Assembly: GCA_964023205.1 (NCBI GenBank)
Contig: OZ026835.1
Span: forward strand, 39,095,083-39,159,082
Length of the DNA stretch: 64,000 nt
DNA from: Lutraria lutraria
Lineage: Eukaryota; Mollusca; Bivalvia; Venerida; Mactridae
Reading direction: 5' to 3'
The notes under the pieces are model-generated. The model saw only the letters and a list, made by a program, of their open reading frames with translations. It was not told the DNA's origin and searched no databases. A program made the position numbers and the translations under genes. Positions 37,262-49,429 of the stretch are shown here, one piece after another. Position 1 is the stretch's first letter, and the number at the start of each line of letters is the position of its first letter.

Positions 37262-37425
37262 GAGGTTGCACCAACAAACTGGTTCCCTTTCTATGCTGCA
37301 GTGCAAGTATATTTAAGTTCAGTTTCCGAGTTCTTTCAGTACATTTAGAACTATTAAAGTATCATTTACAACATCTGTCATGAAAATGTACTCGGCTTTC
37401 AACTAAACTTCATAAACAAAAATAT
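37262..37425 (-). repeat. Dispersed repeat E, partial copy 5
   Basis: It holds only the central part of the repeat, reversed: GAAAGAACTCGGAAACTGAA, ACTTGCACTGCAGCATAG, GGGAACCAGTTTGTTGG. It lies about 110 bases after copy 4 in the same orientation. Confidence 0.5.
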
Positions 37426-37429
37426 GTTT

Positions 37430-40400
37430 TGTACTTTGCACGTATTCCACTTTTCTGAACAATTGTCTACGACGACAAAAACAGCTAACACATTTAATCG
37501 TGATTAATTCCAGACGATGAGGCAAACACGAAGACGATAAATAATGAATCAGTACAGAACGGATGGACCCTTTATTGTCTAATTAGGAATAAGCGTAGGT
37601 ATAAATCTCCAACATTATCGTCGAGTAAAAACATTGAACGACATTAACTGTCAAAGAAGAAAACGAACTTGATGATATATTGTTATAGACACTTAAAGCA
37701 GATTTTATTTTCTACGAAACCCTGGTATTTATAGCGTCAGCATTTTCCTGTTCAGCAATAGTTAACATGCCCCATTTAAGTAATTTATAATTATATTTAT
37801 GACAATCCATTCGCTTTTGAAAAAGAAATGATGTTAATACAGCTACATGTATTTCGTGTCGAACGTTTGTAATCTTGAAATATATATAATTACATTATGC
37901 AATCAAACACCATTGGGTTTAATTGACTTTATGAAATAAATTTGAAATTAAATACCTAACTGGATCGGTACCCATCCTCCGGCTTTAATTATGAAGACGA
38001 ATGCCTCTTTCAACCCCTAGTTATACACAGTTGAGAACAACCAAGCTTAACTTTTATTGTGTCACACGGAAAACAATGTACATCATAGCACACAAATCTG
38101 AAAGTAATTGTCCAAGAATGTATTTTATCATGACACTTTTAGAATTGTTTGTAGGGGAATATATATATTACATTTCCATGTTTTTTTGTAGCGGAATATG
38201 ACTATTTAAAGACGAGATAACATAGTATTATAATTTGGTTCATATCTTTAAATAAAAGGATATCATTCCATTCCCATCAAAAAGTGCATGTATTCACTTA
38301 ACCATATCCGTAATAGTTCAACATAGTGTTACTAAGACGCAGAATGATATGACAGAGTTCGCAAGCAGAACATGAAATACCAAATTGAATCACAGATCCC
38401 TCAAATTAAAGTTTCGTAGTAAATGTACTTCAGAAAAAGGGACTCAACCGAGATTGGCAGCGCTGCATACAAATCTAAACAGAATGAAAGGCAAAGCGCG
38501 TTTAAGACAAGAAACAAAGATATGAAACCAGACAGAGATACAGAAGTAACAAACTATTCCAAACTTTGCTTTACGTTTAGGACATTTTGTGATGACGAGT
38601 TCTGTATTAGTTTGCTAAGGATTAGAATGGTAGTCTAGAAGAAGTTAGAATGGATGGTTACGGATAATATGAACCGGTAAGCCATGACTTCAATATGACG
38701 CACAAGTGTGTTCCTAAAAGCTAACCTAATTTCAATCAAATAATGACACGTTAACAAGTTTGTTTTTCAGGATAGTGTCGATGTGATTTTTCATCAAACA
38801 TATACTCATCCATTATTAACCTTAATGCTATTTGAACAAAATCAGCTTAACCATTATCAACAGTGTAAATGTGCGTGCTCCGTTTTTGGAGGTTATACTA
38901 GAAATCACTTGATGAATTGCTTTCGGATCACCTATTTAGAATTCATTTATTCATGCGTTGTTTACATCTCCACACCCTCGGAGATTACTTTTGTAATTCC
39001 TATGAAATGAACATGTTCGTCTAATTTACTGAGACCAATGAAACGATATCAATTATCGACAAAACATTATCGTCGCAGACATTGTGAAACTAATTGTTCG
39101 TTTTTTTAGACTTATTATGAGTTATACTTGACGTATACCATTGATATTTATAAGAGTATAGTTTCGTTCATTCATTTCTGTCAGTAAACTAATATTCATT
39201 CTGACAGAAAGCGTTATGTTATAGTCTTCTGTCTGAAACTCATCTGTTGTTGGAATATTTTTGCACAATTTGTATACATTTAATGAATACATATACTCTC
39301 TGCACAATTTATATTGGTTATGAGATGTTTAAAAAAGTATGTTATCAATCTTCAACAAAAGAAAAATTACATTATGTTGTTTGTTTTTCTTAGAACTGCT
39401 TGTATCTTCGTGTATGGAATAAAGTGTCTGTTGAAGTCTATGAGATTTATGATTTTTGTATAGTTCCGGGTGATCATTTAACATTTATAAATATAAAATA
39501 TATAAGAGAAAAATTGATGCGCAATACGCCTTCGTATTAAAACGATAACAATAAGGAAAATCATGATGCGAAACATTGCTAAAGTATAAATAATTTCATG
39601 ACAGGTGTATTACGTTTGGTTCAGTGTTTTTGTTTTGGTCGCTGATATCATCAGATGATGGTATTTTTATGTTTCTTTCTAGAGATCCTTTTCTTGTTTT
39701 ACTGATAATTCATGTGTAACAGAAATACAGTAGGTGGGTTTTTTATTAGAGAGAAGATATAAAGCACATGTACAAAACTACCGTCAATAAACAATACATT
39801 TCACATTTTACAATTATACTTGCAAACATAATTGTATCAACCCGTCATGAAAATTTCAAATATCTAATTTGCTATTACAATAACACTTAGAGTCACCCCT
39901 TAAAGTACTAGGCATTGTAGTTTCTGACAAGAAGATTTTTAAAATTTCCCTCTATATACGCACACGAAAAAGAAATTGTGTTCTAAAATAATATATTTTA
40001 CACTAATACGTGAAACAAATACTAAAGCATAGGCAAATTTGGTATCAAAATGTGCAAAACTGTATTGGCAGCGCGGTATGGGTAAATGGATGCAATATAT
40101 GAAAGTTAATTTTCTTCACTCATGTTAATAAATCCGTAATTCACAAGCAAAAAAAACAACAAAACGTTATGACCATTATAAAAGCGCTCACTTTCTGTTG
40201 TAAATCCTGTTAGAAAAACATACTTAGCTAAGTACCACAATGACGTGCATTTCGCAAGCCTAATTATTTGTTTCTTAAAATTAATTCATGCTTGTAAAAA
40301 TACAGTAAATGAAATAGATGTATGAGTTTTTTTTATTATATACTCAGCTCTGGTTTGTCCAGTTGATATATTTTCCGGTACAATGAGGGACTTATCTTAC

Positions 40401-41420
40401 TGTTATCTGTAATTAAGTTGAAGGATTTACGAGTGATTTTCGCTTTGTGAGGGATTTGAGTGTAAATGTTCTTATAGACTGTGTTACGTGAAACAGAAAC
40501 ACGCGAACATCGAATAAATCAATGGATGAAAAAAGTGTCTTAATAGAGATTAGTCAGCTAGGTGACGACACGATATGTACGGAAAGATTTATGGCGGACA
40601 TGTTATTTGGGTTTATAACTCGACGTACATTTTCATTAAGCTTAGAACTGGTACGCAGACAATTTCAGATTGTTGTGTGATAAAAAGACCAGAGAAATTT
40701 GTAGTAAAATAAAAGACTTTCTACGTTTCAGTCAACTTCATTTGAACTGCAACATAGCAAGTTTGTCATATTTTAGTTGATCCAAACAGGTAAAAATGTC
40801 AATATTAACCTGGCTTTAAATCATTAGGATGTTCGAAGTTTTCTTTTATTTTAGATTTTTGCGGATATGGTAATTGCTATACAAAGTCATGTATATCATG
40901 TAAAATTTAGATAAAGTTAGTATTACTGGTAGAGGAATAACTCAATCATGATTTGAACAGATTTGGTCAATAGTGAATGCAATGGTATGCGTGTTGTGCT
41001 GTATTGGCAGGCTGACACATTGCTGAAATGTGTTAAAGGTACAGAGACGTAACCAAAGCATTTGTCAAACTTCGAAGAATTGAAGTATATCTGCTGTCCC
41101 GGAAATATAGTGATTAATGTACGTCATTCAATCACAATTCTTCTACAGACTATAAATCACACGTCGTTTATGAGAGCGATATAATTTGTGTGTGTATTCC
41201 CCTTCGAAACAATATTTTTTCTTGAACTATTATTGCACATTTCATGAATAGTTCATGAAGTCTAAATAACTATATGACAAGGGAGCAGTTCTTTGTTGAT
41301 ATATAAGCCTGTTTACTGTGTTTAGTTGGTTATTTGATTTGTACGACTAATTGGTTGGGTAAAACGAATTAAGTGTGGCATTTCATGGAAATTCGTTTTT
41401 ACAATTATTTATATAATGAT
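37430..41420. other. No gene seen
   Basis: AT-rich, short chance frames only, no recognised repeat. Confidence 0.5.
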
Positions 41421-41427
41421 AACGTAA

Positions 41428-41535
41428 CGAGGAGACGAATAAGCGTGAATAGTCTGACAGATTAATGACTTCCTTGTAGAGTGATATAGACGGGTAACAA
41501 TGCCGTGAAATGTCATCACAAATATAATCACAGGT
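41428..41535 (+). repeat. Dispersed repeat D, copy 1
   Basis: It shares ordered blocks with 46440-46565: AACGAGGAGA, a GTCTGACAGATTAATGACTT/GCTGTCAGAGTAATGAATT block, CCTTG(T/A)AGAG and ATGTCATCA..ATATAATCA. Nothing else is known. Confidence 0.45.
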
Positions 41536-41644
41536 GAGTAATAGGTAAGAACAATATATATTCGTCTAACGACTCACTTTGTTCCATTAAGCACTCGTAC
41601 TATCACATGACAACTTTATATGATGCATACTCTAACCTCTAACA

Positions 41645-41790
41645 GGGGGCTCCGTGGTGTTGTGGCTGTGGTATCCGACTACTATCAATAAGCACCTTAT
41701 CGTTCAAAGCCTACCCGGGAACCAGACAATTTGCACGTGGAAAGTATAACTTTGTGGTTCTACCTAAGTGTATATCTAAGATCATCTTTC
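41645..41790 (+). repeat. Degenerate tRNA-headed SINE
   Basis: GGGGGCTCCGTGGTGTTGTG resembles an A-box region, and CGTTCAAAGCCTACCC a decayed B box about 50 bases on. The remainder is AT-rich. Weak to moderate. Confidence 0.4.
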
Positions 41791-41799
41791 ATCATTAAA

Positions 41800-44700
41800 G
41801 CTTGAAAAGTTACCAAATGATCCTGTTTGTGCAACGTATAACGCCAGAAAAAAATACATGCGTACGTGCAAATAGTGCACTGTATATTATATGACATTGT
41901 GTGAAGTTCTAGATACATGCATATAATTCTGAGATTTTATGTGCTTCCCATACACAATAAGAACATGGTCCCTCATACTAATTCAGGCTTCAAATTCATT
42001 AAAGATATAAACTGAGACATTTAACGTACTTTTATGTCTTCCAAAGTTCGATGTTTGAATAGGGAAGCAGTAAATGTGAAATAAAGGTCTGTGTAACCAG
42101 TGATTAGTGGCGCATTCTATGCAATAATTTGATTATGAAAGCGTCGATCTGATCGTAAAGCTCACAGAAAATATCTCTATTTGTGTCAGTAGCTACCGTT
42201 GTTTTCTTAAATATCACCCCTTACGACTGAAACTGGAAAGTTGCTTTAATGTTAAATTTGAATATATCACGTATACACGTAGATGTACGAGAAGAATATA
42301 GACAAGAAGTTGAGTTTGTGGGGAAAAGTACTGGTTTGAGAAACATTTCATTGGTAAAGGAAAATATTATTTGTAAAATTGGCAGACAGTCAGTCTCGTT
42401 GGTGTGTATATGTTTGTTTAATTGCTTGTTCTTCAGCATTATTTTTGTGGTAAGAATGTTGTGTTCCCCCTTCCCTTTCGCCTTTCTAATTCGCATATCC
42501 AGTTTTAACGATTCACTTTTAAATTAATTTCATAGGACTTTCAGATCGCCTTTTAACTATATAATCACTCACATTGTTTTATTTTCCAACCATTCATTGT
42601 TTTGTTTGTATCTATTCTGCCATGTACATTGTGTTTCTTTAGCCTCCCTATCCGCGTCGAATGTTGTTGCTATTGTTGCCTTGACGTATAAAATTACCCG
42701 CTGACATGTAAATGAAGACGTGATCAATCATTCATTATACATGTATTTTCTTTCCCGCACTGATTACTTTATTTCGATCCCGTTTTCTACAGTATTATCA
42801 CGCCGACTTGTCTTGTTTCGGTACTATGTAGTTAATCACTTTGTATACTGACTGATCCAGTGATCTGCTTGACATATTTCATTTGAAAACAAACCAATCA
42901 TGGACTTATGTTACGCATTAAAACATACCCATCTCCCGGATTTGAATTTGACGTAACATACCCGTCTCACGCGTTATTGAAGGAATATAAAATTCCCATT
43001 ACTCATTACGTTAGGGCATCACCGATTGTGCTCTTGAAGATTCATGTGACGTAAGATCATCGTCATATAGATTGCATTGGTTAAAATGTGTAAAATATAT
43101 TTGTACATAAACGATTGAAAAAATGATACAGCACACGCACACATTCCAATATGAATATATTATCGTTTCGTTGATGTGCACAAATGATGTTGTCCTTGCT
43201 TAGGTAACACTAATATGGTTTCTGTTTACCATAGAATTCTTAAGCTTGAAAGTAATTGGCGGATGAAATCAATAAAAGAAATGTAACTTAGCTTGCACAT
43301 AAAAACAGGGTCAGTTATAGGTACAAGGAATAGTTGTATTACAAAATGCACAAAGAAATTACATACTAGAGTTATCCATGACGTATTTGCTCTGTTCAAA
43401 TGTTCACATTAAACTACAACAGTATGCCACATTGGTTTTCATTCTGACTATCTAGAGAGAGTTGTTACTGCACCATTAAGACATAAACAACACCACAAGC
43501 AAGATAATTACCAGTGTCTTAATATAGTAGCTATGAGAATGACGTGACACAAAATCTGACAGATACATTAGGACTCGTTCATTAAGTTCCACTTCGATAT
43601 TTTAGTCCTATCTCGTGTTTATCCTTATGAAGATTTCTCGAACAAAAGTGTGTATGAATATCATATACATGTATTTGTTTCATACCTAAATTTAAGTTCT
43701 CATTCCCTTGAAATTACCGATTTAGCAAATCCACGAAAGTTGGTGCCATCAAAACTATATAAAACCCTATAAAACTATTCTAAGAGAAAGCAATCACAAA
43801 CATTGCAATGCACTATTTTGCAACAAAACAACCCCTATGTTGAGCATGATGTTTTAATCTAATAAATGTGTTGTAATAACAAACCTTTGACGTCAGAAGA
43901 CCAGACAATAGACGTTTTAAATGAAGAACAATATAAATAACGGTACATAAACATAGAATTGAAACAAATTAAACAACAACAACAAAAATAACGTGACATT
44001 GGCAAATAAATCGCAACAAATGTCAGTGTGGACGTTGTGATATGCAGACATGCAATGCCTTTCATTGCAGCAATCACACGTGACGGCGGGTGATGATGTC
44101 GGATGATACACCAATTAAATATTGTATAGCACTGAAACTAATATTAATGACAAGAAAAAAAATCTAGCTAAAATTATCACTAAACCTCTTCATTTACAAT
44201 TATAGTTAATACATTTGCCATTAAATGACCAAAAACGTTGAACACATGACTGTATAACCCTGAACAGAAGTAAATTGTTAATAAAAGCAAAACTATGGTA
44301 CGATTTGAGCGTAACGTAATATGCAGCATAATTACTACACAAATATACAGAAAGGTACGTGCATTCTCCATTATAAATACATTTAATGGTGTAAAGAAAA
44401 TAAAAAAAGTGGTTCTTGTTATATGAATTACAGAAGACGGTAAATCATGCACACGTTTTTTAAAATTCTTTTTGTGTGGTGGTCATATCTGAAATTGCTT
44501 CATTTTCTATGTTTCCGACGATATGAATTCTTTTTTCTTATCTCAAGATTCGAGTTATCATGTTAAACACAATTTGTACGATTATATCAGGTAAGTAACT
44601 ACCGTTGCTCATCCGTTCAGACAGCTATTGGCATTCCGTTTTAGTCTGGGATACTTCTGTTGAAAAAGAAATTGTTCAGATTGTCCCCAGAGTAAATGAC

Positions 44701-45125
44701 GAAATATAGATATTTGAGAATATTCTTATACTATTTTTTTGAAGGCGGGAATGGATCGATTTCGAGTTATTATATCACAAAAAAACCACGATAACTAATC
44801 AAAATTAATCAAAATCAACTGCAGAAGAGTCCTAATAAATGATAAAAAACTCGAAAGCAAAAATTTGAATAATTATCTTTGTTGACGATAATTTGGAATC
44901 TTGATATTGATAAATGAAAATTAATTAACATCATCGTCTTCGTCTAATATTCATATTCAAATCTCAAAAGAAAATCTGCAGCATAATTAACAATATTTAC
45001 AAATCATCATGCTTGATAAAACTGTATAAAGAGTAATACAGGACGTTCATAAATCAAATTCAATGAAGTAAATTAGAAAATAATTAAAGGAAACAATATT
45101 AACGACAGTATCTACTAGCCGTTAT
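41800..45125. other. No gene seen
   Basis: Two overlapping 91-92-codon frames on opposite strands at 42.2-42.5 kb, and 72-90-codon minus-strand frames at 43.9-44.5 kb, have no domain or repeat support. A short (AAC)n run lies at 43970-43987. Confidence 0.5.
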
Positions 45126-45130
45126 GTAAT

Positions 45131-45658
45131 ATGAATCAATTGTACCCAAGGAAATCACGCCCATTCATTAATTGTCTAATTGTTTTACGTGGATGTTGTT
45201 TTGCGGGAAGATGTTCGGTTTGTCAAGATGGAAGTCAACCTGGTGTGATTGTACTTATTGCAATTGACATTTGCAATAATGAATCTAATTTCGTTCCCGA
45301 AACAGCTAGAACTAAAGAAAAACACTTTCCTTCAAGCAAAGTTTTACGTGACATTTATCTGATTTCTGCAATTTATCAAATCAATTGTCTATCTCTGAAT
45401 AAAACTTCTCAATGTCGAATGGCCACCACAATAAATATGTATGCAGTTACATTTACAGAATTGCACGAGAGAATAATATCAACAGCATCCCATCGGTGCA
45501 TTTTTTTCTTGCAGACTCGATATCAACAAAGATCTGTATATATACACAAAAAACTGATTCAAAGGCAAATAAATAAATTCCAGCATCTCCTAACTCTATC
45601 TTTAACAAAACCCAACAACAATAAACACACCAACTGTAGAAGAATGCAACAGCAATAA
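45131..45658 (+). CDS. Hypothetical 175-codon ORF, unproven
   Basis: This is the longest frame after the receptor. The predicted protein has a cysteine-rich start (residues 15-36, with RGCCFAGRCSVCQDG), no clear signal peptide and a basic, Gln/Asn-rich C-terminus. No domain is recognised. Inside it a strong pyrimidine run ending in CAG (about 45495-45513) resembles a splice acceptor, so the frame could be partly intronic. It may also be a chance frame. No repeat copies of it were seen in the window. Confidence 0.2.
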   Translation: MNQLYPRKSRPFINCLIVLRGCCFAGRCSVCQDGSQPGVIVLIAIDICNNESNFVPETARTKEKHFPSSKVLRDIYLISAIYQINCLSLNKTSQCRMATTINMYAVTFTELHERIISTASHRCIFFLQTRYQQRSVYIHKKLIQRQINKFQHLLTLSLTKPNNNKHTNCRRMQQQ

Positions 45659-45847
45659 AGGACAAAAGGTTGTCTTGTGAAAAGATGATTTCAAAAAGAC
45701 GTCTGTGAAATAATTTATAACGTGAGAAAACAGATTAAATCCATTCTAGCTTTTGGTTGATGGAATTGGGGAAATCATTATTTTGTTAAAGGAAGTTTTG
45801 TATGTTTTTTTCTCTAGGACTTTTTTTCTTGTCCTTCCTGGGTGATA

Positions 45848-45950
45848 TCCTCCGGAACACCATACTTTGTCCCCTATTTGTTTAATGGCCCATTGTGCTG
45901 GATAGACTAAGGTCGTACTTGTATGGAGGGAGGAAGTATTTTGGGAAAAC
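45848..45950 (+). repeat. Possible repeat F, copy 2
   Basis: CCTCCGGAACACCATAC, TTGTTTAATGGCCCATTG, TGCTGGATAGAC and a GGAGGGAGGAAGTATTTTGG tail match 36670-36790 loosely. A similar stretch at 56820-56900 may be a third, more decayed copy. Confidence 0.3.
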
Positions 45951-46439
45951 GCGGGATGATTTGTATGACAATTGTGCCTTTTTCAAAGAATCAATGCAGA
46001 AAACTGTTGCTACAGTCATGTCATGTTACCAACTTATCTTGTATAGGAATGTTTAAGTTTTTGTTGAAACATTTACTTATAGGTTTAAGACAATTCCAAA
46101 CGTTCGCCTTATAATACATTTGTATCGTATATTACACAATTAACTGAGTTTTATTTAATTTCTCATAAATAGATAAATGCATAAAAAGATTTCAATGGCC
46201 TATTTAAAAATAACAGCACATCATCATTATTCCAATTCAAGTGTCAGAGTGAGTGTACCATATTAGACACGGCTAATGTGCCTTGGGAATTTGATGATTG
46301 AGAACAAAAAAAAATATGTGACATCAAAACGTTCCCTGGAGACCATAGATAACACTAGGACGAGTTAGTATTGGTCAGCCACCTACGTCAGAAGAACGAT
46401 AGTATCCGTGAACTCTCTGTGTTCGTACCTTACACTGAT

Positions 46440-46565
46440 CTAACGAGGAGATAACTTGATGAAACACAACAGCGTGATAATGCTGTCAGAGTAATGAATT
46501 CCTTGAAGAGAGATAAAACCTTGTTAAAACAACGACACATGTCATCAAACATATATAATCAGAGA
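46440..46565 (+). repeat. Dispersed repeat D, copy 2
   Basis: Partner of 41428-41535, same orientation, 5 kb away. Shared blocks are listed there. Confidence 0.45.
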
Positions 46566-46569
46566 CGGA

Positions 46570-48830
46570 AAAGATACTAAGAGACGAGATTGCTCCCAAG
46601 AGGTTAATAATAAGAATGTACTCAGATGTACCCAACTTTGCTAAGCAATCTTAGTCCAGCGTTGTTGTTCGTTTTCTCTCACATACATCTCTGTCAAGGT
46701 CTCAGCTTTAACAAGATTCTTGTAAAACAAGAATCTAGCAACAAATGATATACATTTTACAACTCGACGAATTAATTTCTTTTGCTCAATACGTTAGAGA
46801 CAAAAATAGTCATAATTTAAAAATTTAAGAAAATCACAGAAACTAAGTCATCAAGCACTATTTTTTGACAAATCATGCTTGTTAAAATCAGTTTAATATA
46901 CAGACCAATCGCATTAAAAGCAAACAACCAAAATATGAACCTTATCTAGAAAAAGATTACTTACTACAGGTGTAGATTAACCCTAATAATGCTAGAACCG
47001 AAACTGCCACCTGCATTGTGCCAGACCAGTCAGCACACCAAAAATGCAACCTGATCAATTTCTTTATTGTTTGGTGACTTAATTCTAAATTTTCCTTATG
47101 CTATTCCTTATGTATAATGGACTGTTTCAAAATTAAAGTTTGACAAGTCAGTTCAGGAAATTCAGCAGGTTAAGAGAAAAACAAAAGCATTCCTTTGGGT
47201 AGCTGATGGAAACTAAAGGAGACTAAAGCAGCATGTGAGCGATAAGCTGTACATTTTGTTACTGGTTATTTGTGTACACATTAAAACTAGGGTAAATAGG
47301 TAATGATTTACCTAATTGCTCCTAATAGGTAAGCAAAGTAAGATCTAGGATGAAATTAGAACAGGTCGGGTGAACATAAACAAAACCTCTTTACGTCTAA
47401 CTAACGACAAGCAATTCTGCTTATTCGCCGAATGCAAACCCGCGTATAGTCACAACCTTCATTTTACTTTCAAATTGTTATGTCTAATGGTAATTAACGA
47501 AAGTTACAGAGTTGAAATTTGAGTCAAACAACTACAGGAATTATGTATGTATGTCTATATTTAACAACCAGCAATATGAAGATAGAATCGGAAGTACTGA
47601 CGAATTACTGATACAAAACACTTCCAGGCGTTTCGTTTTTTCACCAGAAACATATGGTCGAGTATGTGAAATTTGAGAACAAAAACGTAGAAAAATAATA
47701 TCATGTAATATACTACGGAAGTGTTTGTTCAAATATTCATAGTCTTTAGTGTTAGTAATAAACAGACCTAAAAAGACTACAGCTTAAACGAAAGAGCACG
47801 AAACATGCCGCCAATTACAAGGAAATAACAAGACAGTACCGCATTAGAATTATCTGATAGACGTACAGTGTTACTTAAATTAGACGCCTCCGTCTTTGGT
47901 AGGTTGAAATACAACCAGCAGTTATGATGACTATAGGGATAAATGTAAGCACCCTCAGGATTGATAGTGTCTCTTGATTATTGTGTATTTTCATAAATGC
48001 AAAATTATAAGTCTGCATTTCTGCTGGCGCTTTCGACCTTTCACAGAACGAACACATTTCTTTGCCTGTGAAACATCTAGAATAATAGATACAATTTTGT
48101 ACAGTGACATTCACTTTCATAGTCAGGAAGTATTTCTAGAAGCATTATTTTTAAAATGTGAAAGTCCTTACTCGTCCTTTCTTAAACAATACACTATTGT
48201 TTTCTATTTAATCAAGATGGAGAACGTATTATTAATATAACCAAGACGCTACATACCTTATACTTGTTTTTTAATTAAAGTTTTGTCTCTTGCAAGATGT
48301 GATAACAGTATCAATGAATTGCAGATTTGTTATCATAGCGCATATTTCTGTTGATTAATTACGTAGCTGATTTCTGGAGGTTTCCAATTAAGGAGATCAT
48401 TTTTTTCCATTGGAAAACCTAGTTGCTGCCGATGATAAGTAACAAGTAATTATTGTGTTTTATATGACAGATGCGCTGACATATTTGACAGTCAGCATCA
48501 TAAACTATGCAGTGAGAGCATTTATAGACATAGTGATATGATTGCTTTAAGACACTTTCTCGGCAGTTCAAATAAATCACGCACACCGCAGCTTCGCGAT
48601 ATTGTCAGCGTTTGCACAAACACCATATTTTTATAAAAATCTTAGGAATAACGTCCGTTTTCTTATTTATGAATAAGAATATGATTCATAGAACAAATAA
48701 CACACAAAAGTATAATCTTGCCCAAAATATTACGTTCTCCGAAACTCCCCAACCCAAATTCATCCATCAGGTAAAACCATAAAAAAATCAAGGATAGACC
48801 GATCTGTCGCAACGATACAGAAAATTAAAC
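46570..48830. other. No gene seen
   Basis: AT-rich with frames below 90 codons. A segment near 46990-47060 (ACTGCCACCTGCATTGTGCC, then AGACCAGTCAGCACAC) may be a decayed dispersed repeat. Confidence 0.45.
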
Positions 48831-49000
48831 AAGTTGAATTTTTTACATGTACTTGAGTTTGGTTTCAATACTTCTACATTACGTGACTATATCATTAAGC
48901 ATACCGACAGAACCATCTCAAGACATTTAAAGCATTGTGTGACCGCTTTGTCTCCAGGCGCCGTTGTCGAAAAAAAAAACCACAGTAGTATTGTCGCAGC

Positions 49001-49270
49001 ATGTCCAAAACTCAGGGGATGCATCATTGTTTTGTAGCAGCACTTTATGCATCGCGTTTAAATGAAATGGACGCAGCAAAATATTTTATACATTCAAATT
49101 ATGAATTAACCCAAGAAGAATTAATTGACAATGACACGGTGTTGAACTATTGTCATTTGTTAATTCATATTTTTCATTATATGCGTCATCTCGGCCATGC
49201 CGCGCAAACGTTAAAATCACTGGGGATAACGATTCCCTTTAAACGTCCAGGACAATTTGCAGCATATTGA
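49001..49270 (+). CDS. Hypothetical 89-codon ORF, possible terminal exon
   Basis: I do not recognise this protein. It looks more coding-like than other short ORFs here: mixed composition, predicted helices (residues about 8-30 and 44-72), and a charged middle segment (TQEELIDND) followed by CHLLIHIFHYMRHLGHAAQTL. It ends with TGA and is followed after about 150 bases by AATAAA (49418-49423), as expected for a last exon. In frame upstream there is a TAG 12 bases before the ATG, and a CAG just before that TAG could be a splice acceptor, so the ATG may be an internal Met of a longer spliced protein. A second ORF (48834-49037) runs in another frame just upstream, with a run of ten A between. No family assignment. 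Confidence 0.35.
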   Translation: MSKTQGMHHCFVAALYASRLNEMDAAKYFIHSNYELTQEELIDNDTVLNYCHLLIHIFHYMRHLGHAAQTLKSLGITIPFKRPGQFAAY

Positions 49271-49417
49271 TGCACACATTATGTTGTTCACGGAAATAAC
49301 GGTATAACTAATGTATCCATCTGCACATTTATTTTGTTCATCCAAATGTATTACGCTTTAGTAAGCAATAACATTGAACAATGCAGACATTTTCTAACTC
49401 ATTTTTGTTTTTAAATT

Positions 49418-49423
49418 AATAAA
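49418..49423 (+). terminator. Candidate poly(A) signal AATAAA
   Basis: AATAAA lies about 150 bases after the stop of the 89-codon ORF. The hexamer is common by chance in such AT-rich DNA, so it counts only together with that ORF. Confidence 0.25.
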
Positions 49424-49429
49424 GTTTCG

